From CBDBFH01 sp965204775 (GTDB lineage: Bacteria > Pseudomonadota > Alphaproteobacteria > JAPOUT01 > G958296285): a stretch of 64,000 bases of DNA. A program made the position numbers and the translations under genes. A model generated the notes under the pieces. That model was not told where the DNA came from. It saw only the letters and a program-made list of their open reading frames with translations, and made no database searches. The number at the start of each line of letters is the position of its first letter. Positions within the stretch are counted from its first letter, which is position 1. This document shows, in pieces, positions 7,870-16,626 of this stretch. The DNA lies in assembly GCA_965204775.1 (NCBI GenBank), contig CBDBFH010000028.1, forward strand, positions 124,001 through 188,000. Reading direction: 5' to 3'.

Positions 7870-8673
7870 ATGCCGTTTCCCGACATAGACCCGGTGGCCT
7901 TTTCGATTGGGCCGTTTGCGGTGCACTGGTATGCGCTGTCTTATATTGCGGGCCTTGTTCTGGGCCTGATTCTGATTTTGCGGCTGATTCGCAATCGGGA
8001 TTTTTGGGGGCCTGAAGGCGCGCCGGTTGGCGAGGGCGATGTCCATGATTTTCTGGTTTGGGCGGCGCTGGGCGCGATTTTGGGGGGGCGGCTGGGCTAT
8101 ATTCTTTTTTACAATCCAGCCTATTTTCTGGCCAATCCGGAGATGATCGCGGCGATCTGGCGCGGCGGGATGGCGTTTCACGGCGGGATGCTGGGGGTTA
8201 TCGTTGCGGCCTTTCTGTTTGCGCGCAGGCGGAAGATCGGGTTTCTCTCTTTAACCGACCTGCTGGCGCTGGCGGTCCCGATTGGGCTGTTTTTGGGGCG
8301 GCTGGCCAATTTCGTCAATGGCGAGTTATGGGGGCGGGTGACGGACGTCCCCTGGGGGGTTGTTTTCCCCGGCGGGGGTTTGGAGCCGCGCCATCCCAGT
8401 CAGCTGTATGAGGCAGTTTTGGAGGGGCCTTTGCTGTTTTTGCTTTTGTGGCTGGCGGTTCGGTTTTGGGGGAGTTTGCGCCATCCGGGTCTGACGTCGG
8501 GGCTGTTTTTGATTCTTTACGGGGGTGCGCGGATTGTGGCGGAGTTGTTCCGGGAGCCGGATGCGCATATCGGGTTTCTGGCCGGGGGTTTGACGATGGG
8601 GATTGCGCTTTCTGCGCCGATGATTCTGGGCGGGGTGGGATTGGCCGCATGGACGGCGCGGAGAAGCATCTAG
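7870..8673 (+). CDS. lgt: Prolipoprotein diacylglyceryl transferase
   Basis: Lgt attaches diacylglycerol from phosphatidylglycerol to the lipobox cysteine of prolipoproteins at the inner membrane, the first lipoprotein maturation step. The 267-residue polytopic protein has about seven hydrophobic segments and the family motifs: HWYALSYIAGL at the start, AFHGGMLG with the essential His-Gly-Gly, GRLANFVNGELWGR (the Lgt signature), PRHPSQLYEA, and GARIVAELFREPDAHIGFL near the end. Its 3' end overlaps the start of the next gene by 25 bases. Length and motifs are typical. Confidence 0.95.
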   Translation: MPFPDIDPVAFSIGPFAVHWYALSYIAGLVLGLILILRLIRNRDFWGPEGAPVGEGDVHDFLVWAALGAILGGRLGYILFYNPAYFLANPEMIAAIWRGGMAFHGGMLGVIVAAFLFARRRKIGFLSLTDLLALAVPIGLFLGRLANFVNGELWGRVTDVPWGVVFPGGGLEPRHPSQLYEAVLEGPLLFLLLWLAVRFWGSLRHPGLTSGLFLILYGGARIVAELFREPDAHIGFLAGGLTMGIALSAPMILGGVGLAAWTARRSI

Positions 8674-9755
8674 GCGGGGTTGGGGAGCGTTTGCGCACGC
8701 TGATGGGCCGGGAGGGCTCAATCAGCGTTGAGAGATATATGGAAGCCGCGCTGATGCATGGCGGGGGATATTACCGGAGCGGCGACCCTTTGGGGGCGGG
8801 GGGCGATTTCATCACTGCGCCGGAGATCGGTCAGGTGTTTGGGGAGTTGATTGGCCTGTGGTGTGCGCAGATGTGGCGGAGTCTGGGCGCGCCGAAGCCG
8901 TTTATTCTGGCGGAGCTGGGTCCGGGGCGGGGGAGTCTGTTGCGTGACGGGTTGCGGGCGGGCCGGGTGGTTGAGGGCTTTTGCGAGTCGGCGCGTTTGT
9001 GTCTGGTTGAGAGGAACCGGAGTTTGCGCGAGATTCAGGCGGGTTTGTTTCCAGGCGCGGCGTTTTACGAGCGTTTTGAGGATTTGCCGGAGGGGGTTTT
9101 GCTTTTGATTGCGAATGAGTTTTTTGACGCCCTGCCGGTTCGCCAGTTTGAGAAATCGGGATCGGGCTGGCGCGAGCGTTGCGTGACATGCGCGCCGGGG
9201 GACGGGGGGTTTTCTTTTGTTTTGGGGGAAGAGGTGGAGGAGGCGGATTTGCCGTCCTGCGATGGGGCGATTGCGGAAGGTTCGATTTATGAGACCTGTC
9301 CGGCGGGTTTGCGGCTGGCGGAGGCGCTGGGAGCGCGGCTGGCGCGGGACGGGGGCGCGGCGCTGATTATTGATTTCGGCGAGAGCGGGAGCGGCCCGGT
9401 TCGTTTGGGCGATACGCTGCAGGCGGTTCGCAGGCATCGGCGCTGGCCGGTTCTAGAAGCGCCGGGGGAGGCGGATTTGGCGGCGCAGGTTGACTTTGCG
9501 GGCCTGGCCGGACGGGCGGCGGGCGGCGGGGCGCGGGTCTTTGGGCCGGTGGCGCAGGGGCTGTTTCTGGAGCGTCTGGGGATTCATGCGCGGACGAGCC
9601 GCCTGTGCCGGGAGGCGGGGGCGGCGGCGCGGCGCGAACTGGTTTCGGCGGCGGAGCGTTTGATTGCGCCGGAGCAGATGGGCCGCCTGTTTCAGGCGCT
9701 GGCGGTGTGCGGCGGGGGTTGCGGGGTTCCGCCGGGCTTTGGCGGTGCGGGATGA
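8649..9755 (+). CDS. SAM-dependent methyltransferase, MidA/NDUFAF7 family
   Basis: This 368-residue protein belongs to the class I SAM methyltransferase family of mitochondrial NDUFAF7 (MidA), which methylates an arginine of NADH dehydrogenase subunit NDUFS2. Bacterial members are assumed to have a related complex I role, which is inference here. Visible features are ISVERYMEAALMHGGGYYRSGDPLGAGGDFITAPEI at the start (a characteristic block), the SAM-binding AELGPGRGSLLRDGL, LIANEFFDALPVRQF and ALIIDFGESG. The ATG at 8649 lies inside the lgt end. The stop overlaps the pgeF start by four bases, so the three genes form one operon. Confidence 0.87.
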   Translation: MDGAEKHLGGVGERLRTLMGREGSISVERYMEAALMHGGGYYRSGDPLGAGGDFITAPEIGQVFGELIGLWCAQMWRSLGAPKPFILAELGPGRGSLLRDGLRAGRVVEGFCESARLCLVERNRSLREIQAGLFPGAAFYERFEDLPEGVLLLIANEFFDALPVRQFEKSGSGWRERCVTCAPGDGGFSFVLGEEVEEADLPSCDGAIAEGSIYETCPAGLRLAEALGARLARDGGAALIIDFGESGSGPVRLGDTLQAVRRHRRWPVLEAPGEADLAAQVDFAGLAGRAAGGGARVFGPVAQGLFLERLGIHARTSRLCREAGAAARRELVSAAERLIAPEQMGRLFQALAVCGGGCGVPPGFGGAG

Positions 9756-10507
9756 TCCGGCGCGCGCCTTTATTGGGGATTGCGGGTCTGCGCCACGGGT
9801 TTTTCGGGCGGGCGGGAGGCGTTTCGAGCGGGGCCTTTGCGAGTTTGAACTGCGCGGGGCGGGCGGGGGATTCGGCGGCGAATGTTTCGCGCAACCGGGC
9901 GCGGGTTGCGGCCTTGCTGGGGGTTTTGCCGGAGAGGCTGATCTGCGCCGATCAGGGCCATACGGAGATTGCGGTTTGCGTTGAGGGTCCGTGGGGCCGG
10001 GGGGGTCCGGCTCGAGCCGATGCGCTGGCGAGCCGGCAGGCCGGTCTGGCTTTGGGGATTGTGACGGCGGATTGCGCGCCGGTGCTGCTGGCCGACTTGC
10101 AAGCCGGGGTGATCGGGGCGGCCCATGCGGGCTGGCGGGGGGCGCTGGGCGGGATTTTGGAGGCGGCGCTGGCGGCGATGGAGCATTTGGGGGCGGCGCG
10201 GGGGCGGATTCGGGCGGCGATTGGGCCGTGCATTCCGCAGGCAGATTATGAGGTGGGGGCGGAGCTGCGGGCGCGCTTTATCGGGCATTGGGCGGGCAGT
10301 GCGGCGTTTTTCCGTCCGGGGCGGGGGAAGTGGGTGTTTGATTTATCGGCCTATTGCGCCGCCCGGCTGGCGGAGCTTGAGGTTGGGGAGGTTTGGCAGG
10401 CGGGGGCGGAGGGGTCGTGGGGGCGGGATTTTTTTTCGCGCCGCGCTGCTTTGGCGCGTGGGTCGGCGTATGGCGGCCAGATTTCGGCGCTGGCGCTGAT
10501 TCGGTGA
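9752..10507 (+). CDS. pgeF: Purine nucleoside phosphorylase / laccase-domain protein (YfiH)
   Basis: YfiH/PgeF-family enzyme, 251 residues. Members are zinc enzymes with purine nucleoside phosphorylase and adenosine deaminase activity, and some editing activity on peptidoglycan precursors is described. Metal-binding landmarks are present: QGHTEI, VTADCAPVLLAD (Cys), GAAHAGWRGAL (His) and IGPCIPQADYEV (Cys). The N-terminus GLRHGFFGRAGGVSSG is typical. The start ATG overlaps the stop of the methyltransferase. The old annotation polyphenol oxidase would be misleading for this family. Confidence 0.88.
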   Translation: MIRRAPLLGIAGLRHGFFGRAGGVSSGAFASLNCAGRAGDSAANVSRNRARVAALLGVLPERLICADQGHTEIAVCVEGPWGRGGPARADALASRQAGLALGIVTADCAPVLLADLQAGVIGAAHAGWRGALGGILEAALAAMEHLGAARGRIRAAIGPCIPQADYEVGAELRARFIGHWAGSAAFFRPGRGKWVFDLSAYCAARLAELEVGEVWQAGAEGSWGRDFFSRRAALARGSAYGGQISALALIR

Positions 10508-10577
10508 GTCGGGCGATTGCCGGGGCGTTTCGGTCCTGTTAAAAGCGGGGGCGAGCGGTCTTGCGGGGGTTTGAAGG

Positions 10578-11513
10578 ATGAAGCTGGTTGCGGGGAACAG
10601 CAACCCGGCTTTGGCCGGGGCGATCGGCGATGCGCTGGGCCTGCGGCTGACGCGGGCGAGCGTGCGGCGCTTTGCGGATATGGAGGTTTTTGTCGAGATT
10701 CAGGAGAATGTCCGGGGTGCGGATGTTTTTGTGATTCAGTCGACGTCCTATCCGGCGAACGATCATGTGATGGAGCTGCTGATTTTGATTGATGCGCTGC
10801 GGCGTGCTTCGGCGCGGCGGATTACGGCGGTGATTCCGTATTTTGGTTATGCGCGGCAGGACCGCAAGACGGGTTCGCGCACGCCGATTTCGGCGAAGCT
10901 GGTTGCGAATTTGATCACGCATGCGGGGGCGGGGCGGGTTTTGACGCTGGATTTGCATGCGGCGCAGATACAGGGTTTTTTCGACATACCGACGGACAAT
11001 TTGTTTGCCGCGCCGGTTTTGGTTCGTGACATTCGGCGGCATTTTGATGCGGCGCGGATCACGATTGTCTCGCCGGACATTGGGGGTGTTTTGCGGGCGC
11101 GGGCGGTTGCGGAGCGTTTGGGGGCGGATTTGGCGATTATTGACAAGCGGCGGCCCCGGGCGGGGGCGTCGGAGGTGATGAACATTATTGGCGCGGTTGC
11201 GGGGCGGATTTGCATCATTATTGACGACATTGTGGATTCGGCGGGGACGTTGTGCGAGGCGGCGCGGGCGCTGACGGAGGCGGGGGCGGAGCGGGCTTTG
11301 GCCTATGTGACGCACGGGGTTTTGTCGGGGGAGGCGGCGCGGCGGGTGGCGGAGTCGCAGTTGGAGGGTTTGGTGGTCACGGATTCGATTTTGCACAGCG
11401 CGCCGGTTCGCGCCGTGGACAAGGTTCGGGTTCTGACGATTGCGCCGCTGATGGGCGAGGCGATGCGGCGCACGGCGGAGGGCCTGTCGGTCTCCAGTCT
11501 GTTTGAGGAGTAG
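10578..11513 (+). CDS. prs: Ribose-phosphate pyrophosphokinase
   Basis: Makes PRPP from ribose-5-phosphate and ATP for nucleotide, histidine and tryptophan synthesis. The 311-residue protein has the catalytic flexible-loop Lys-Arg region (YARQDRKTGSRTPISAKLVANL), the PRPP synthetase signature DLHAAQIQGFFDIPTDNLFA and the PRPP-binding loop CIIIDDIVDSAGTL. The ATG at 10578 is preceded by AAGG a few bases upstream. It stands alone downstream of pgeF, with about 70 bases between, and precedes rplY by 120 bases. Confidence 0.96.
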   Translation: MKLVAGNSNPALAGAIGDALGLRLTRASVRRFADMEVFVEIQENVRGADVFVIQSTSYPANDHVMELLILIDALRRASARRITAVIPYFGYARQDRKTGSRTPISAKLVANLITHAGAGRVLTLDLHAAQIQGFFDIPTDNLFAAPVLVRDIRRHFDAARITIVSPDIGGVLRARAVAERLGADLAIIDKRRPRAGASEVMNIIGAVAGRICIIIDDIVDSAGTLCEAARALTEAGAERALAYVTHGVLSGEAARRVAESQLEGLVVTDSILHSAPVRAVDKVRVLTIAPLMGEAMRRTAEGLSVSSLFEE

Positions 11514-11633
11514 GGGAAATTGCCGCCGCCCTGTCGGGCTGTCTGATGGTTGATTTCCCCGGCAAGGGGGATCGCGCATTGCCTTTTCGGCGGGCCGGGG
11601 ATATACAGGCCCCGGCAATTTTGGAGGAACGCG

Positions 11634-12299
11634 ATGAGCGGCGAGGTGATCGTCAAGGCGCAGTCCCGCAAGGCGGGGCGCAAAGGCCCGGCCCGCGCTT
11701 TGCGCCGGGCGGGGCGGGTGCCGGGCATTCTCTATGGCGGGGCGGACGCCCCCTGCCCGATTGAGCTGGACGCCGCCCAGCTCGGCAAATATCTGCGCCT
11801 CGCCGGATTCATGAACTCGCTGTGCCTGATCGAGATGGAGGGGCGCAAGATTCGGGCGATCCCCCGCGCTCTCCAGCGCGACCCGCTGCGCGGCCAGCCG
11901 GTTCATATCGATTTTCTGCGTCTGGGGGCGGGGGCGGAGGTTGACGTCGAAGTGCCGGTGCGCTTCGTCAATGAGGAGGACAGCCCCGGCCTGCGGCGCG
12001 GCGGGGTTTTGAACATTGTCCGCCGGGCGGTCGGTCTGGTCTGCCCGGCGGAGGCGATTCCGGAATCGCTGGCCGCCGACCTCTCCGGCCTGGAGATCGG
12101 GGACTCGATCCACATTTCGCATATCAAATTGCCGGAAGGGGTCCGCCCGACGATCACCGGGCGCGACTTCACCGTCGCCACGCTGGTCGCCCCCGCCGCC
12201 CGGCGCGGCAAGGAAGATGCCGAGGCGGAGGAAGGCGGCGAGGCCGGAGAGGCCCCCGAAGAGGGCAAACCCGAGGACGCCGCGCCGGACAAGGCATAG
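11634..12299 (+). CDS. rplY: 50S ribosomal protein L25 / general stress protein Ctc
   Basis: The long (Ctc/TL5-type) form of L25, which binds 5S rRNA. The 221-residue product has the N-terminal L25 domain (KAQSRKAGRKGPARALRRAGRVPGILYGG, then RDPLRGQPVHIDFL), a C-terminal beta domain (VDVEVPVRFVNEEDSPGLRRGGVLNIV, LEIGDSIHISHIKLPEGV) and an acidic Glu/Ala tail that varies between species. The ATG at 11634 has GGAGG about 7 bases upstream; in-frame readings further upstream cross non-conserved sequence. Codon use is richer in C-ending codons than neighbouring genes, consistent with high expression. It precedes pth, a common pairing. Confidence 0.95.
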   Translation: MSGEVIVKAQSRKAGRKGPARALRRAGRVPGILYGGADAPCPIELDAAQLGKYLRLAGFMNSLCLIEMEGRKIRAIPRALQRDPLRGQPVHIDFLRLGAGAEVDVEVPVRFVNEEDSPGLRRGGVLNIVRRAVGLVCPAEAIPESLAADLSGLEIGDSIHISHIKLPEGVRPTITGRDFTVATLVAPAARRGKEDAEAEEGGEAGEAPEEGKPEDAAPDKA

Positions 12300-12326
12300 C
12301 GGCGCGGGGCCGGTTGGTTCACGCGG

Positions 12327-12899
12327 ATGTTTCTTTTTGCCGGTTTGGGCAATCCGGGTGCGGCGCACAGCCGCCAGCGTCACAATGTCGGCTTCATGGC
12401 GCTTGCGGCCATCGCCGCCCGGCACGGCTTTGACCCGCCGCGGCGGCGCTTTCAGAGTCTGGCGGCGGAGGGCCGGATCGGCGGGGCGCGGGTTCTGGCG
12501 CTGGCCCCGCAGACTTTTATGAACGAATCGGGCCGGGCGGTCGGCGCGGCGATGCGCTATTGCGCGCTTCAGCCGGAGGCGGTGGTGGTTTTTTATGACG
12601 AGCTGGACCTGCCTTTGGGCAAGGTCCGGCTTCGCGCCGGGGGCGGCTTTGCCGGACACAAGGGGATCAGATCGATTGCCGCCCATATCGGGCCGGAGTT
12701 TCACCGGGTTCGGATCGGGATCGGTCATCCGGGGGCGGGGACGGAGGTTTCGGGCCATGTTCTGGGCAATTTTTCCCGCGCCGAGCGGGCGCAGATCGCC
12801 CCCGTGCTGGAGGCGATTGCCGGGAACGCGGCCTGCCTGACGCAGGGGCGGGGGGATTTATTCGCCAACCGGGTTCATCTGGCGGGGGAGCAGGCCTAG
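12327..12899 (+). CDS. pth: Peptidyl-tRNA hydrolase
   Basis: Releases peptides from prematurely dissociated peptidyl-tRNA and recycles the tRNA. The 190-residue sequence has the full set of family motifs: FAGLGNPG at the start, RHNVGFMAL with the catalytic His, PQTFMNESGRAVG, VVVFYDELDLPLGKVR with the catalytic Asp, and GGFAGHKGIRSIAAHIG. Slightly unusual is AHSRQRHNVGF in place of the more common Y.xTRHN. It sits 27 bases after rplY and 2 bases before ychF. Confidence 0.96.
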   Translation: MFLFAGLGNPGAAHSRQRHNVGFMALAAIAARHGFDPPRRRFQSLAAEGRIGGARVLALAPQTFMNESGRAVGAAMRYCALQPEAVVVFYDELDLPLGKVRLRAGGGFAGHKGIRSIAAHIGPEFHRVRIGIGHPGAGTEVSGHVLGNFSRAERAQIAPVLEAIAGNAACLTQGRGDLFANRVHLAGEQA

Positions 12900-12901
12900 C
12901 G

Positions 12902-13975
12902 ATGGGCTTTTCATGCGGGATTGTCGGTTTGCCGAATGCGGGCAAATCGACGTTGTTCAACGCCCTGACCCGGACGGGGGCGGCGCAGGCGGCCAATTAT
13001 CCGTTTTGCACGATTGAGCCGAATGCGGGCGAGGTTGCGGTTGCCGATCCGCGTCTGGAGGAGCTGGCGCGCATTGCGGGTTCGGCGCAGATCATTCCGG
13101 CGCGTCTGCGCTTTATTGACATAGCCGGTCTGGTGCGCGGGGCGGCGGAGGGCGAGGGTCTGGGCAGCCGGTTTCTGGGCCATATTCGCGAATGCGATGC
13201 GCTGGCCCATATTGTGCGCTGTTTTGAGTCGGAGGAGGTCTCCCATATTGAGGGGCGGATTGATCCGGCGGCGGATGTGGAGATTGTCGAGACCGAGCTG
13301 ATGCTGGCCGATCTGGAGAGTCTGGAGCGGCGGCTTCCTGGGGCGGAGAAGCGGGCCAAGCGCGGGGGCCGGGAGGAGGCCGAGGCGTTTCGGCGGATGA
13401 GCGCGGCGCGGGCGGCGCTGGCGCGAGGCGCGGCGGGGGACATGCGGGAGTTTGGGGATCTGGGCCTTTTGACCGCCAAGCCGGTGCTTTATGTCTGCAA
13501 TGTCGGCGAGGCCGACGCCGGTGGCGGCAATCTTCATGCGCGCCGGATTGCGCAGTTGGCGCAGGCGCGCGGGGCGCGGTGTCTGGTGATTGCGGCGGGG
13601 CTGGAGGAGGCTCTGGCCGGGGTGAGCGCGGGCGAGCGGGCGGCCTATCTGGAGGGCTGCGGGGTTGAGGCGCCGGGCCTGGAGCGGCTGATTTCGGCGG
13701 GCTACGGGTTGCTGGGCCTGATGACGTTTTTCACGGCGGGGCCGAAGGAGGCGCGGGCCTGGACGCTTCGGCGCGGGAGTTCGGCGCAGACGGCGGCGGG
13801 GCGGATTCATGGGGATTTTGCGCGCGGCTTCATCTGCGCCGAGACCGCCGGCTTTGCGGATTTTGTCGCGTCCGGGGGCGAGGCCGGAGCGCGGGCGGCG
13901 GGGAAATTGCGCGCCGAGGGCCGGGACTATAAGGTCCGGGACGGCGATGTGATTCATTTTCGCTTCAACCTGTAA
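12902..13975 (+). CDS. ychF: Redox-regulated ATPase / ribosome-binding GTPase-like YchF
   Basis: YchF belongs to the Obg-related P-loop family but prefers ATP, and it binds ribosomes. The 357-residue product shows the P-loop GLPNAGKSTLFNAL, switch region ANYPFCTIEPN, Walker B FIDIAGLVRGAAEGEGLGS, the specificity region YVCNVGE, a coiled-coil insertion, and the C-terminal TGS domain (FFTAGPKEARAWTLRRGSSA, HGDFARGFICAE). Length and order are standard. The start follows the pth stop by two bases. Confidence 0.96.
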   Translation: MGFSCGIVGLPNAGKSTLFNALTRTGAAQAANYPFCTIEPNAGEVAVADPRLEELARIAGSAQIIPARLRFIDIAGLVRGAAEGEGLGSRFLGHIRECDALAHIVRCFESEEVSHIEGRIDPAADVEIVETELMLADLESLERRLPGAEKRAKRGGREEAEAFRRMSAARAALARGAAGDMREFGDLGLLTAKPVLYVCNVGEADAGGGNLHARRIAQLAQARGARCLVIAAGLEEALAGVSAGERAAYLEGCGVEAPGLERLISAGYGLLGLMTFFTAGPKEARAWTLRRGSSAQTAAGRIHGDFARGFICAETAGFADFVASGGEAGARAAGKLRAEGRDYKVRDGDVIHFRFNL

Positions 13976-13994
13976 GGCCGCGAAGGGGCGCGAC

Positions 13995-14447
13995 ATGAAA
14001 TATTGGGAGGATTTTGCGCCGGGCGAGCGTCTGGAGCTTGGCGCGCGCGAGGTTTCGCGCGAGGAGATTGTCGGCTTTGCGCAGCTGTATGATCCGCAGC
14101 CGTTTCATCTGGATGAGGCGGCGGCGCAGGAGTCGCTGATTGGGCGCTTATGCGCGAGCGGCTGGCATATTTGCGCGATGTTTGCGCGCATGTCGTGGGA
14201 CGGCGAAGGCAAGGCCGGCGCATTGCTGGGTCTGGCGGAGATTGAGGAGTGCCGGTGGCGGCGGCCGGTTTTTCCCGGCGACGCGCTGAGTCTGTCGCGC
14301 GAATGTCTGGAGCGCAAGATTGACCCGGCGGATTCGGGCGCGGGCCTGTGCCGCTTTCGCTGGGAGATTGCGGACGGCTCCGGCGAGGTCAAGGCGCAGC
14401 TGACCGGCTGGCAGAAGATTCGCCGCCGGGAAGCGGAGCGCGCCTGA
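13995..14447 (+). CDS. MaoC-family hydratase, catalytic-type subunit
   Basis: A 150-residue single hot-dog-fold protein of the MaoC (R-specific enoyl-CoA hydratase) family. The hydratase motif is present: DPQPFHLDEAAAQ, with the Asp and His expected for catalysis. It is followed by ASGWHICAMFARM and a C-terminal beta-strand region. Its stop overlaps the start of a second MaoC-like gene (TGATG), so the two products probably form a heteromer. The substrate is not indicated; an acyl-CoA is likely from the family. Confidence 0.85.
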   Translation: MKYWEDFAPGERLELGAREVSREEIVGFAQLYDPQPFHLDEAAAQESLIGRLCASGWHICAMFARMSWDGEGKAGALLGLAEIEECRWRRPVFPGDALSLSRECLERKIDPADSGAGLCRFRWEIADGSGEVKAQLTGWQKIRRREAERA

Positions 14448-14893
14448 TGTGGTTTGAAGACATGGTGCTGGGGTCGAAGACCGATCTGGGTTCGCACCGG
14501 TTTGAGGCCGGGGAGATTTCGGAATTTGCGCGGGCCTGGTATCCGGCCCGCCCGCATCTTGAGGGCCGGATTGCGGTGGGCTGGCATGTTCTGGCGATCT
14601 GGATGCGCCTGACCATCGGTCTGCGCGACTTGCAAGCCCCGCCGCCGGAGGGCGAGCGGATTGCGATGCTGGGGCCTTCGCCGGGCTTTTTGAATCTGAG
14701 CTGGCCGAACCCGGTTCACGCCGGGGAGGAGATTCACTACCGGACGGAGGTCACCGGGAAGATCGCGTTGAAAAGCCGCCCGAATTGGGGTATCGTGCGC
14801 AATCTGAACGAGGGGCGCAATGCGCGCGGGGCTTGCGTATTGCGCTTTACCGGCCAGGGATTGCTGGAGCGCCGCCAACCGGGAGGGAGATGA
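14447..14893 (+). CDS. MaoC-like protein lacking the catalytic Asp/His
   Basis: A 148-residue hot-dog-fold protein similar in layout to the preceding MaoC protein (WFEDMVLGSKTDLGSHRFEAGEISEFARAW versus WEDFAPGERLELGAREVSREEIVGFAQLY). Where the partner has DPQPFHLD, this one reads YPARPHLEGR, so the acidic residue and the properly placed His are absent. A later GWHVLAIWMRL keeps the structural motif. It is most simply read as a non-catalytic partner that completes the substrate pocket in a heterodimer. The overlapping start codon supports tight coupling. Confidence 0.78.
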   Translation: MWFEDMVLGSKTDLGSHRFEAGEISEFARAWYPARPHLEGRIAVGWHVLAIWMRLTIGLRDLQAPPPEGERIAMLGPSPGFLNLSWPNPVHAGEEIHYRTEVTGKIALKSRPNWGIVRNLNEGRNARGACVLRFTGQGLLERRQPGGR

Positions 14894-15574
14894 ATGAGCA
14901 CGGCACACGCCCCGCGCGGGCAGATGATCGCGGTGGGCGGGATTGACGCCTACCATATCGGCGCGCAAGGGGCGCGCAAGGGCGGTCTGGTTCTGGTGCA
15001 GGAGATTTTCGGGGTGACCGATCACATCAAGCGCACATGCGACCAGTTTGCCGGCGCAGGGTTTGAGGTTCTCGCGCCCTCGCTCTATGACCGGGAGGAG
15101 AAGCATTTCACCGCCGCCTATGATCCGGCGGGGCTGGAAAAGGCGATGGGCACGGCGCAAAAGACCGGGATTGAAGCGCCGATGAGCGACATTCAGGCCT
15201 GCATTGACCGTCTGGCGCAGGCGGGCGGCCCGGTTTTCATCACCGGCTATTGCTATGGGGGATCGGTGACCTGGCTGGCGGCGTGCCGGTGTTCGGGTCT
15301 GGCGGCGGCCTCGGGATTTTACGGCGGCCTGATTGCGAACTATGCCGGGGAGACGCCCCGCGCGCCGGTGATTTTGCATTTCGGCGAGAAGGATGCGCTG
15401 ATCCCGATGGATGATGTGCGCAAGGTCGAGGCGGCGCATAAGGACGTGCCGGTCTATGTTTATGACGCCGATCACGGCTTTTGCTCGGACCGCCCGGCCA
15501 ATTATGACGCGGCGGCCTGCGGCCTGGCGCGGCGGCGGACGCTGGACCTGTTCGCCAAACATGGCGGGAAATAG
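14894..15574 (+). CDS. Dienelactone hydrolase family protein
   Basis: Alpha/beta-hydrolase of the dienelactone hydrolase family, 226 residues. The nucleophile elbow is GYCYGGS with Cys as nucleophile, as in carboxymethylenebutenolidase. The N-terminal segment VLVQEIFGVTDHIKRTCD is typical, the acid is expected in HFGEKDALIPMDDV, and the catalytic His lies in YDADHGFCSDRP. It directly follows the MaoC pair with no gap. The true substrate is unknown: most genomic members are not in aromatic catabolism operons, and none is evident here. Confidence 0.88.
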   Translation: MSTAHAPRGQMIAVGGIDAYHIGAQGARKGGLVLVQEIFGVTDHIKRTCDQFAGAGFEVLAPSLYDREEKHFTAAYDPAGLEKAMGTAQKTGIEAPMSDIQACIDRLAQAGGPVFITGYCYGGSVTWLAACRCSGLAAASGFYGGLIANYAGETPRAPVILHFGEKDALIPMDDVRKVEAAHKDVPVYVYDADHGFCSDRPANYDAAACGLARRRTLDLFAKHGGK

Positions 15575-15605
15575 GGCGGGCGCGTCTTGCGGTTTTGTTG
15601 CGCTT

Positions 15606-16493
15606 TCAGGCTTTTTGCGCTTCGGCCTGGAGGAAGCGGGCGAGGATTGCGTCCAGTTTCTTGAGGAGGTCCGGGTCGCGGGCTTCGGGCCGGGTCACCA
15701 CCGAAACATCGAGGATTTCGTCCAGCCCCTGAGGATCGGGCGCGCGCCGGTCTCCGAGGGCGGCGGCGATTCGGGCGACGACTCGTCCGGCCTTTTCGGC
15801 ATTGGCGCGCAAAATGCCCAGCACATCGGCAACCTCGACCGCTTCGCCGGTCTCGCGCCAGCAGTCATAGTCGGTGACCATGGCGATGGCGGCATAGGGC
15901 AGTTCGGCCTCGCGGGCGAGTCGGGCTTCGGGCATGGCGGTCATGCCGATGACGTCGCAGTTCCAGCTGCGATAGAGGCGGGATTCGGCGCGGGTTGAGA
16001 ATTGCGGCCCTTCGATGGCGAGATAGGTTCCGCCGCGCGTCCAGGGGATTTGCTCGGCGCGGAGGGCGGCTTCGGCGAGATCGGCGAGGCGCGCGCTGAC
16101 CGGCTCGGCCATTGAGACATGGGCGGCGAGGCCGGGGCCGAAGAAACTGGCGGGGCGGCTTTTGGTCCGGTCGATGAACTGATCGACGACGACGAAAGCG
16201 CCGGGAGCCAGTTCTTCGCGCAGGGAACCGCAGGCCGAGACCGAGAGGAGATCGGTTGCCCCGGCGCGCTTGAGGGCGTCGATATTGGCGCGGTAATTGA
16301 TGTGGGCGGGGCCGAGGCTGTGGCCGCGCCCATGCCGGGGGAGGAAGGCCATCTCGACGCCGCCGAGGACGCCCCGGCGCAGCGCGCCGGAAGGCTGTCC
16401 GAAGGGGGAGCGGATTTTTTCCCATCGTTGGTTTTCGAGGCCGGGAAGGTCATAGACGCCGCTGCCCCCGATCACGCCCAGCATGGTTTTCAT
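15606..16493 (-). CDS. mtnP: S-methyl-5'-thioadenosine phosphorylase
   Basis: MtnP splits methylthioadenosine into adenine and 5-methylthioribose-1-phosphate for methionine salvage. The 295-residue protein shows IGGSGVYDLPGL, FLPRHGRGHSLGPAHINYRANI (substrate and phosphate region), VSACGSLREELAPGAFVVVDQFIDRT, and EGPQFSTRAESRLYR with GMTAMPEARLAREAELPYA. The ATG at 16493 has GGAG about 10 bases upstream; an in-frame start at 16535 would add a non-conserved tail. The gene lies downstream of a VUT transporter and the petABC genes on the same strand, but a likely terminator precedes it. Confidence 0.94.
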   Translation of the reverse strand: MKTMLGVIGGSGVYDLPGLENQRWEKIRSPFGQPSGALRRGVLGGVEMAFLPRHGRGHSLGPAHINYRANIDALKRAGATDLLSVSACGSLREELAPGAFVVVDQFIDRTKSRPASFFGPGLAAHVSMAEPVSARLADLAEAALRAEQIPWTRGGTYLAIEGPQFSTRAESRLYRSWNCDVIGMTAMPEARLAREAELPYAAIAMVTDYDCWRETGEAVEVADVLGILRANAEKAGRVVARIAAALGDRRAPDPQGLDEILDVSVVTRPEARDPDLLKKLDAILARFLQAEAQKA

Positions 16494-16536
16494 GGCCGGT
16501 GATGTCTCCTTTTTCAGCCTGATTATCCAGCCCACT

Positions 16537-16583
16537 CAAAAAAATAACCCCGCCAGAACGCGCCTTACGGCGCGCGATCCGGC
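16537..16583 (-). terminator. Probable rho-independent terminator after the VUT gene
   Basis: Read on the minus strand, a GC-rich stem-loop (16552-16583, core CGCGCC-GTAA-GGCGCG with an outer GCCGG/CTGGC extension) is followed a few bases later by a run of seven T (complement of 16538-16544). This fits termination of the transporter and petABC-side transcript before mtnP. The gap of several G residues between stem and T-run makes it imperfect. Confidence 0.5.
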
Positions 16584-16626
16584 AGGGTGGTGTCGGCTCC
16601 ACCATTAAGCGCCGGTGCGTGTGAGG

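Noticed and set aside
10539..12758. Very long minus-strand open frame (739 codons) opposite prs, rplY and pth
   Set aside because: Arg/Pro-rich translation without motifs; it mirrors well-supported plus-strand genes and is an effect of high GC.
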